Below are positions 13,245 through 19,045 of a stretch of 19,045 nucleotides of DNA, piece after piece. The notes beneath the pieces were generated by a model that saw only the letters and a list, made by a program, of their open reading frames with translations, ran no database searches and was not told where the DNA came from. The number at the start of each line of letters is the position of its first letter. Within the stretch, counting starts at the first letter, position 1. The translations under genes were made by a program, and so were the position numbers. This DNA is from CAIXPS01 sp034430115 (lineage in GTDB: Bacteria > Chloroflexota > Anaerolineae > J036 > Brachytrichaceae), in contig DAOUFG010000037.1 in assembly GCA_034430115.1 (NCBI GenBank), positions 1 through 19,045 of the forward strand, given 5' to 3'.

Positions 13245-14366
13245 TCAACCCGCCACGTTCACGCCCACCAGGTGCCCAATGGTGTAAGTCACCACCGCCG
13301 CACCCAACCCGATGAACATCATTCGCAAGCCGGAAAATAGCACCGAACGGCCGGTAAAGAGCGTCGTCGCCGCGCCGATGATGAACAAGCCCACCATTGC
13401 AAAAGCAACGCTCACCAATATCGCCGTCAACCCCTCAAAGAAGATGAAGGGTGAGACAGGCAGTAATGCGCCGACCGAGAACAGCAGGAAGGAGGTGATG
13501 GCCGCTTCCCAGGCCGAACCGCCCAATTCGTCGGGGTTTATGCCCAGTTCTTCGCGCGCCAGGGTATCCAGCGCCGTATCCTGGTTTGCCATAATGTCGG
13601 AGGCCAACTGGCGGGCCTTGCCTTCCTCCAACCCGCGCGATTGATAGATCAGCGACAGTTCTGCGACTTCCTCTTCCGGCGATGCTTCGATCTCGGCCTT
13701 TTCAATTGCGATTTGTTTCGTATATAGCTCGCGCGAGCTTTGGACCGAGAGCCACTCGCCCATCGCCATCGAAATCGCCCCGGCCAATAACCCAGCCAGG
13801 CCGGTGATCAGAATGGAATGACTGGGCAGCCCGGCGCCCGCGACCCCCATCACCAAGCTGAGCACCGAGGTCAGGCCATCGTTAGCGCCTAACACGGCCG
13901 CGCGCAACGCGTTGCCGCCGGTGCCGCGGTGGCGACCCTCAATTTGCGCCAGCGCCCCACCTTCGATGCCCCCGCGCACCGACTGCGTAATCTGGCGCAG
14001 CATTCGCCCATGCGATTGCTCATCTGCGCTCATCTGCCCGGCATTTGGCACACGCGCATAGGCGTTGGCGCCGTTGCTCTCCATCGCCGTCACGCTGGGT
14101 AACACAAAGCTCACGCCAAAACGCTTGGCCATCCACGACAGTAATCGTGTGCGCAGAGCAGGCTTGAAGGGCGGCACCGTTACGCCAGCCTCTTGCAGCC
14201 GCTTCAGCCACTCATCTGCGTGATGCTGTTCCACGACAGCCATGCGCCGGTACACTTCCGCCAGCTTTGGGTTCTGCTCATTGTGTGCCAGCGCGTTATA
14301 GAGCGTGACACCGTTTAGCTCATCGTTCACGAAGCCAATGTATCGTTGTGCCTCTTTGGGGTCCAT
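13245..14366 (-). CDS. MbfA-like fusion: ferritin-like di-iron domain plus VIT1/CCC1 transporter
   Basis: 373-aa membrane protein. Residues 1-135 form a rubrerythrin/ferritin-like helical domain with candidate di-iron ligands Glu16, Glu46-x2-His49 and Glu116-x2-His119. Residues ~150-373 form a VIT1/CCC1 iron/manganese transporter domain with 'AAVLGANDGLTSVLSLVMGV' at 157-176, 'GAISMAMGEWLSVQSSRELY' at 196-215, a charged cytoplasmic stretch with 'EKAEIEASPEEEVAEL', and three C-terminal hydrophobic helices (about 290-309, 312-335, 345-369). MbfA of alphaproteobacteria has this order and exports iron from the cytoplasm, protecting against peroxide; the same role is likely here. Start: ATG 14366, with AGGAG 11 nt upstream inside the end of the preceding gene; an upstream extension is rejected. 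It is the last gene of a three-gene operon, 8 nt after the DUF255 gene, and is followed by a strong terminator. Confidence 0.88.
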   Translation of the reverse strand: MDPKEAQRYIGFVNDELNGVTLYNALAHNEQNPKLAEVYRRMAVVEQHHADEWLKRLQEAGVTVPPFKPALRTRLLSWMAKRFGVSFVLPSVTAMESNGANAYARVPNAGQMSADEQSHGRMLRQITQSVRGGIEGGALAQIEGRHRGTGGNALRAAVLGANDGLTSVLSLVMGVAGAGLPSHSILITGLAGLLAGAISMAMGEWLSVQSSRELYTKQIAIEKAEIEASPEEEVAELSLIYQSRGLEEGKARQLASDIMANQDTALDTLAREELGINPDELGGSAWEAAITSFLLFSVGALLPVSPFIFFEGLTAILVSVAFAMVGLFIIGAATTLFTGRSVLFSGLRMMFIGLGAAVVTYTIGHLVGVNVAG

Positions 14367-14374
14367 GAAAATCT

Positions 14375-16423
14375 CTACTCCTGTGCAAGTTGTTTGCGTA
14401 AATCTTCTAGCTGGTTCACCGGCCTCTGGCAGGCAAAATGACGGCATACATACGCCGTCGCCCGCTCATCAATCGCTTCACGCCCCTCCAAGAGGGGCAC
14501 CGGCGACTGCTCAGCGGGTCGTTTCAACGCCGTCACCATTGCCGGCTGATATAGACGATGGACAAGCTGTAACATATCCTGCGTCTGGCTGGCATTCGGG
14601 TCTCCCACCAGCGCCACTTCCAATCCTTCGTCCGTTGCCAGCACCAGCGCGATGAGCCACTGGCCGAACGCACTGGCATGTGGGGCCAAGTTGGCCTGCA
14701 AACTGCGCAAGCCCGCTTCGGCGACCTGGCGATAGTGTTCCTCGCCCGTCAGCGCCGCCAGCCGCAGGCATACCGTAGCGGCCATAGAATTACCCGCCGG
14801 CACCGCGTTATCCTGCATGTCTCGTGGGCGGGTCACCAGCGCCTCATGATCGTCGCTCGTATCGTAGAACAAGCCCTCCGGCGCGGCAAAATGGCGCAGC
14901 ATCTGCTCCCCCAGATCGCGCGCCGCCACAAAGTAACGCGCGTCGTAGCTGGTTTGATACAGCGCCAACAATCCCTCACACAGATGCGTGTAATCCTCCA
15001 GGTAGCCGTTCAACTTCGCGTCATGATCCGGCTTCCAGGTGCGATACAGGCGTCCTTCAGGCGTCCGCAGCGTCGCCAGGAGGAAATCCGCGTTACGGAT
15101 GGCCGCCTGCCAATAGTCCGCCCGGTCCAGCACGCGCGCAGCCTCTGCAAATGCCGCCAGCATCAACCCATTCCAGGCGGTGAGGACCTTTTCATCACGC
15201 GCCGGCGCGATGCGCTGATGGCGCGCCGCCAGTAGCTTTTGCTTTGCCTCCGCCAGCAACTGCGCCAGCTTTTCTTCGCTCAAATTATGCTGCCTTGCCA
15301 CCTCGCCTGTGCTGCGCGCCTGGTGCAAGATGTTCTTGCCTTCAAAGTTGCCGTGCCGCGTCACGCCATAGACGTCGTTAAAGAGCACCGACTCGTCGCC
15401 CAACAATTGCCATAGCTCATCCGCCGCCCAGACGAAATACTTGCCCTCCTCGCCTTCCGAGTCGGCATCCTGGGTGCTATAGAAGCCGCCGGAGGGGTCG
15501 GTCATCTCACGCAGCACGTAGTCCAACGTTTCGACGCACACGCGCCGGTAGAGCGGGTTGCCCGTCACCTGCCAGGCGTGCAGGTAGACGCGTGCGAGCT
15601 GACTGTTGTCATAGAGCATCTTCTCGAAGTGCGGCACCAGCCAGGCGCCATCGGTAGAATAGCGGTGAAAGCCACCACCAAGCTGGTCATACATCCCGCC
15701 CTGGGCCATCTTCGTCAGCGTCGTCTCGGCCATCGCTAATGCATTCGCGTCTTTGGTGCGCGCGTAATACGCCAGCAGGAACTCCAGCGTCATGGGCTGC
15801 GGGAATTTGGGCGCCCTGCCCCAGCCCCCTTCCATCCGATCAAACGAACTGCTCAACGTTTGAACGGCGCCCGCCATCACCTGCGCATCCGGCGCGGCCC
15901 CTTGCTGCGTGGCAAGCGCCTCACTCTCCTGCTGATAAAACTCCAGCAGGCTGCCGGTGGTGCGTTGCACGTCGTCGCGTTGGTTCGCCCATGCCTCCGC
16001 CAGCGCTGTGAGCACCTGCCGAAACGAAGGCATCCCCATGCGCGGCGTGTTGGGGAAGTAGGTGCCCGCATAGAACGGCACGCCATCGGGCGTTAGGAAG
16101 ACGCTCATCGGCCAACCTCCCTGGCCGGTCATGCCTACGGTCGCCTGCATGTAAATACTATCCAGATCCGGGCGCTCCTCGCGATCCACCTTGATACAGA
16201 CGTAGTGCCGGTTCATCAACTCGGCGGTCGCCGGGTCCTCGAACGACTCATGCGCCATGACGTGGCACCAGTGACAGGCAGCGTAGCCAATGCTCAGGAA
16301 AATAGGTTTGTCTTCGTCTTTGGCTTTGTTCAAAGCCTCCGCGCCCCATGGATACCAGTCCACCGGGTTGTCGGCATGCTGCAACAGATAGGGGCTTGTC
16401 TCGCTCGCAAGGTGATTAGGCAT
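14375..16423 (-). CDS. DUF255/YyaL-type thioredoxin-domain protein (SSP411/SPATA20 family)
   Basis: 682-aa protein, full length for the family. The N-terminal thioredoxin-like domain starts 'NHLASETSPYLLQHADNPVD' and has the active-site 'ACHWCHVMAHESFED' (Cys50-x2-Cys53), followed by 'VKVDREERPDLD'-type text ('CIKVDREERPDLDSIYM') and 'GQGGWPMSVFLTPDGVPFYA'. The rest is an (alpha/alpha)6-barrel-like region with 'GRAPKFPQPMTLEFLL', 'GGFHRYSTDGAWLVPHFEKM' and 'DEKVLTAWNGLMLAAFAEAA', similar to N-acylglucosamine 2-epimerase folds. The family is conserved from bacteria to animals, but its enzymatic function is unestablished; a redox role is inferred from CxxC. No signal peptide is seen, so it is probably cytoplasmic. 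Its ATG at 16423 overlaps the upstream stop by 8 nt, showing translational coupling to the cDPGS-like gene. Confidence 0.92.
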   Translation of the reverse strand: MPNHLASETSPYLLQHADNPVDWYPWGAEALNKAKDEDKPIFLSIGYAACHWCHVMAHESFEDPATAELMNRHYVCIKVDREERPDLDSIYMQATVGMTGQGGWPMSVFLTPDGVPFYAGTYFPNTPRMGMPSFRQVLTALAEAWANQRDDVQRTTGSLLEFYQQESEALATQQGAAPDAQVMAGAVQTLSSSFDRMEGGWGRAPKFPQPMTLEFLLAYYARTKDANALAMAETTLTKMAQGGMYDQLGGGFHRYSTDGAWLVPHFEKMLYDNSQLARVYLHAWQVTGNPLYRRVCVETLDYVLREMTDPSGGFYSTQDADSEGEEGKYFVWAADELWQLLGDESVLFNDVYGVTRHGNFEGKNILHQARSTGEVARQHNLSEEKLAQLLAEAKQKLLAARHQRIAPARDEKVLTAWNGLMLAAFAEAARVLDRADYWQAAIRNADFLLATLRTPEGRLYRTWKPDHDAKLNGYLEDYTHLCEGLLALYQTSYDARYFVAARDLGEQMLRHFAAPEGLFYDTSDDHEALVTRPRDMQDNAVPAGNSMAATVCLRLAALTGEEHYRQVAEAGLRSLQANLAPHASAFGQWLIALVLATDEGLEVALVGDPNASQTQDMLQLVHRLYQPAMVTALKRPAEQSPVPLLEGREAIDERATAYVCRHFACQRPVNQLEDLRKQLAQE

Positions 16424-17738
16424 GCCCCATTTTAACCTTCAGAATATCGGCCAGCGTCGGCACGCCGATCACCTGCAACTCATAGCGCACGCGCTCCATC
16501 GGCTTGCGCACCTGCATCACCCGTCGCAAGTCAATCGGCGTCGCCGAGAGCACCAGGTCCGCGTCGGACCGTGTGATGGTCTCCGCCAGCTCCGCAATTT
16601 GCTCAGCGCCATAGCCCATCGCGGGCAATATCTTGCCGGTGCCCGGATATTTGGCGTAGGTGGCCTGGATCGACCCGACGGCAAAGGGCCGCGGGTCCAC
16701 GATTTCGGCAGCCCCAAAACGTTGCGCGGCCACCACACCCGCCCCATAGGTCATTCCGCCGTGCGTCAGCGTCGGGCCGTCCTCGATCACCAATACGCGC
16801 TTGCCCCGGATGTCCTGGGGATGATCGACGAAAATCGGCGAGGCAGCCTCGATCAGCGTCGCATTCGGGTTCACCGAACGAACGTTTTCGCGCACGCGCA
16901 AGACATTCGCATAATCCGCCGTATCCACCTTGTTGATCACCACCACATCCGCCATGCGCACGTTGGTCTCGCCAGGGTGATAGGACAGCTCATGCCCAGG
17001 GCGATGCGGGTCGGCAACCGTCATCAGCAGGTCCGGCTGGTAGAAGGGAAAGTCGTTGTTGCCGCCATCCCACAAGATGACGTCGGCCTCCTGCTCGGCC
17101 TGCCGCAAAATGCGCTCGTAATCCACGCCGGCGTAGACGGTGATGCCGTGATCCAGGTGCGGTTCATATTCCTCGCGTTCCTCGATGGTGCACTCGTGTT
17201 TATCGAGATCATCATAAGACGCAAAGCGTTGCACGGCCTGGTTTGCCAGGTCGCCATAGGGCATCGGGTGCCGGATGGCGACAACTTTTAGGCCAAACGA
17301 TTGCAATACATTGGCAACGTGGCGCGTGGTCTGGCTTTTGCCGCTGCCCGTGCGCACCGCGCAAATGGCGACCACGGGGCGCGTGCTTTTCAGCATCGTC
17401 TCGCGCGGGCCCATCAGGCGGAAGCTCGCCCCCGCCGCCATCACCTGTGAGGCTTTGTGCATCACATACTCGTGTGGCACATCGCTATAGGCAAACACCA
17501 CTTCGTCCACCTGCAACTGAGCGATCAATTGCGTCAGGTCTTTCTCGTCATAGATGGGGATTCCCTTTGGATACAGGCGCCCGCTCAAGGAAGGCGGATA
17601 TTGGCGGCCTTCGATGCCGGGTATTTGCGTGGCGGTGAAGGCAACGACCTGGTATTGCTCGTGATCACGAAAAGCGACGTTGAAGTTGTGGAAATCGCGC
17701 CCGGCAGCGCCCATGATTAGAACTCGCTTTGCAGACAT
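16416..17738 (-). CDS. Cyclic 2,3-diphosphoglycerate synthase-like P-loop protein (COG2403)
   Basis: 440-aa cytoplasmic protein. Motifs are 'KRVLIMGAAGRDFHNFNVAF' at 4-23 (glycine-rich Rossmann-like start), 'FTATQIPGIEGRQYPP' near 34-49, a Walker A 'AVRTGSGKSQTTRHVANVL' at 127-145, 'VILWDGGNNDFPFYQPD' at 220-236 (Walker B region) and 'VVVINKVDTA' at 265-274 (NKxD, nucleotide specificity). The family contains the cyclic 2,3-diphosphoglycerate synthetase of hyperthermophilic methanogens, which makes the thermoprotectant cDPG from 2,3-diphosphoglycerate and ATP; bacterial members are often labelled cDPGS or 'predicted GTPase', and their true reaction is uncertain. It is the first gene of the operon with DUF255 and the MbfA-like exporter. 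Start: ATG 17738, with GGGGTGAG just upstream. No glycolytic or 2-phosphoglycerate kinase gene is in the window to support cDPG synthesis. Confidence 0.8.
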   Translation of the reverse strand: MSAKRVLIMGAAGRDFHNFNVAFRDHEQYQVVAFTATQIPGIEGRQYPPSLSGRLYPKGIPIYDEKDLTQLIAQLQVDEVVFAYSDVPHEYVMHKASQVMAAGASFRLMGPRETMLKSTRPVVAICAVRTGSGKSQTTRHVANVLQSFGLKVVAIRHPMPYGDLANQAVQRFASYDDLDKHECTIEEREEYEPHLDHGITVYAGVDYERILRQAEQEADVILWDGGNNDFPFYQPDLLMTVADPHRPGHELSYHPGETNVRMADVVVINKVDTADYANVLRVRENVRSVNPNATLIEAASPIFVDHPQDIRGKRVLVIEDGPTLTHGGMTYGAGVVAAQRFGAAEIVDPRPFAVGSIQATYAKYPGTGKILPAMGYGAEQIAELAETITRSDADLVLSATPIDLRRVMQVRKPMERVRYELQVIGVPTLADILKVKMGHA

Positions 17739-17904
17739 GATCTCACCCCGTAAGTGGAATTTCCATCAGTGTAGCCCAGTTTCGACGCGCAGAGCCTGCC
17801 AAACGTGCCTCAACGCCAGTCAGCACACGTATTTACTGACAGACAAACGACACTGGCAAAGAAATGCCATCCGAACAGCCATACATATGCTATCAATCTG
17901 GTTT

Positions 17905-17910
17905 ATAATG
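17905..17910 (+). promoter_or_regulatory. Candidate -10 box for the beta-helix gene
   Basis: A perfect TATAAT lies 47 nt upstream of the start codon at 17958, in a 219-nt divergent spacer. No good -35 hexamer is found 16-18 nt upstream (ATACAT at 17-nt spacing is the best candidate), so an activator may be required. Confidence 0.35.
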
Positions 17911-17957
17911 GCCTACAATAGCATCAGAATAACACTTACTCAATATGGGGGGTAATA

Positions 17958-19045
17958 ATGCACATTCGCATAAAAGAACGTCCGTTCCGGTTTTCTTCTG
18001 CTACTGCACTGCGTGCGTCACTTTTTGGCTCTCTTTGTGCGCTCGCACTGTGCATGTTTGCAAGCCCTGCACGCGCTGAAACGCGTGTCGTGACCAACAC
18101 ACTCGATTCCGGCAGTGGTTCGCTACGCCAGGCTGTGAACGACGCAGTTGCCGGCGATGTCATCGTGTTCGATGCGACCGCGTTCAACACGCCACTCACC
18201 ATCACACTCACCAGCGGTCAGATCGTAATCAGCCAGTCGCTAACGATCGATGCTTCAACCAGCGGCGTCGTCACCCCTACGATCAGCGGGGATGACCTCG
18301 GGCGCGTCTTCTGGGTGCTGCCATCCGTCAATGTCACCCTGAACCGGTTAAACATCGTACATGGGTATCAAGATGTCGCTCCAGGCGGAGCAGGGATATT
18401 CAACCAGGGCGTCTTGAGCGTAACCAATAGCATTCTGGCCAACAATGTGGTCAGCGACACACTCTATGGCGGCGGCATCTACAACGATAACGGCGCCTCG
18501 TTATACCTGGCAGATAGCCGGATCATCTCCAACACCGCGGAAATGGGCGGCGGTATTTACAATTCGGCCAACAACGCCGGGATGGGCATCACCAACACGC
18601 TGTTCATGAGCAACACCGGCACATTTGGCGGCGGCATTGCCAACCTGCAGCCAGGCTGGCTAACGATGCAAAACAGCCAGTTGGAGGGCAACAACGCGGC
18701 CTCCTATGGCGGCGCTATCTACAACCAGTCGGTACTGACCCTCACAGGCAGCACACTGAAGTACAACGTCAGCGTGGACGGGGGCGGCGCAATTCAAAAC
18801 TACGCCCAGGGCTATGTTGCAGATAGCACCTTCGTTAGCAATACGGCAGGAACGACCGGCGGCGCGCTAAATGTCTCCGTTGGCACCGCAGTCATTACGA
18901 ATAGCAGCTTCCTCAGCAATGTAGCCATGTTTCACGGTGGCGCAATCAACAATCACACGGGTGCCACGTTGAGCATCTTTGGCAGCACCTTCACCGCCAA
19001 CCAGGCGAACGGCGGGTTCGGGAATGGCGGTGCCGTCACCAATGA
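17958..19045 (+). CDS. Secreted right-handed beta-helix (PMP-like repeat) protein, partial
   Basis: Open to the window edge; 362 residues are visible from ATG 17958, which follows a GGGGGG run at 17947-17952 with 5 nt spacing. Residues 1-42 form a signal peptide with a hydrophobic core (SLFGSLCALALCMF) and a cleavage motif 'SPARA' before 'ETR'. 'VVTNTLDSGSGSLRQAVNDA' followed by 'GDVIVFDA' is the CSLREA-type lead-in common before parallel beta-helices. After it come repeated 'GGGIYN' / 'SxFxSNTA' units, for example 'YGGGIYNDNGAS', 'MGGGIYNSANNA', 'FGGGIANLQPG' and 'YGGAIYNQSV', as in polymorphic-outer-membrane-protein repeats. The protein is probably cell-surface or extracellular; no catalytic domain is seen in the visible part. 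The C-terminal sorting region is missing from the window. It is divergent from the cDPGS-like gene. Confidence 0.85.
   Translation, partial: MHIRIKERPFRFSSATALRASLFGSLCALALCMFASPARAETRVVTNTLDSGSGSLRQAVNDAVAGDVIVFDATAFNTPLTITLTSGQIVISQSLTIDASTSGVVTPTISGDDLGRVFWVLPSVNVTLNRLNIVHGYQDVAPGGAGIFNQGVLSVTNSILANNVVSDTLYGGGIYNDNGASLYLADSRIISNTAEMGGGIYNSANNAGMGITNTLFMSNTGTFGGGIANLQPGWLTMQNSQLEGNNAASYGGAIYNQSVLTLTGSTLKYNVSVDGGGAIQNYAQGYVADSTFVSNTAGTTGGALNVSVGTAVITNSSFLSNVAMFHGGAINNHTGATLSIFGSTFTANQANGGFGNGGAVTN

Noticed and set aside
16422..17291. 289-codon plus-strand open frame opposite the cDPGS-like gene
   Set aside because: Antisense to a gene with Walker A and NKxD motifs; its translation is His/Arg/Val-rich and unlike any family I know.
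6981..17925. Shared 10-mer ACAATAGCAT upstream of both secreted-protein genes (6981-6990 and 17916-17925)
   Set aside because: Many 10-mers recur by chance in 19 kb, and the flanking sequence is not similar, so a common regulatory site is not supported.
1..19045. CRISPR arrays, tRNA or rRNA genes, complete insertion sequences or phage genes
   Set aside because: No regularly spaced direct repeats, cloverleaf-like segments, transposase motifs or phage structural genes were recognised on either strand.

Overview
The window most resembles a chromosomal segment of a Chloroflexota bacterium (Anaerolineae/Caldilineae-like). This is inference from gene content; no rRNA or tRNA gene is present to confirm it. 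The clues are an archaeal-type HMG-CoA synthase/thiolase/DUF35 cluster (Chloroflexota are among the bacteria with mevalonate genes), a TPR-first SARP-type regulator beside a secreted seven-bladed FG-GAP protein that ends in a '-FLPFVTR' tail, a PMP-like right-handed beta-helix secreted protein, and dispersed palindromic repeats of a kind I associate with such genomes. GC content looks moderately high. I see no phage, complete insertion sequence, CRISPR array or RNA gene.

Layout. 1-3610 (+): a DUF2293 protein; a BNR/Asp-box beta-propeller translationally coupled to a MoaD/ThiS-like ubiquitin-fold protein ending in Gly-Gly; a VOC (PhnB-like) protein; and a RibD-C/DHFR-fold protein. A hairpin at 3640-3668 separates these from 3709-4590 (-), a ClbS/DfsB (DinB-like) protein followed by a MazF/PemK-type toxin with no visible antitoxin. 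A 419-nt divergent spacer holds a probable frame-disrupted small gene and a 12-bp palindrome. 5010-9840 (+): the SARP-like regulator, the FG-GAP secreted protein, a pyridoxamine-phosphate-oxidase-fold protein and a peptidase E-like serine peptidase. 9889-10020 holds a double-palindrome repeat and a terminator-like hairpin.

10067-17738 (-) holds two blocks. One is HMG-CoA synthase, then thiolase, then the Zn-ribbon/OB-fold DUF35 protein: the first two steps of mevalonate synthesis in the arrangement used by archaea, here with dispersed repeats in the thiolase-DUF35 spacer. The other is a tight three-gene operon: a cyclic 2,3-diphosphoglycerate synthase-like P-loop protein, a DUF255/YyaL thioredoxin-domain protein, and an MbfA-like fusion of a ferritin-like domain to a VIT1/CCC1 transporter. 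At the right edge (17958 onward, +) a secreted beta-helix gene runs out of the window.

The observations I rate highest are: the beta-propeller/diglycine ubiquitin-fold pair; an 11-bp-period direct repeat placed exactly 8 bp before a -10-like hexamer, between the SARP gene and its secreted neighbour; the cDPGS-DUF255-MbfA operon; and the archaeal-type mevalonate cluster with a repeat that supplies the thiolase stop codon.
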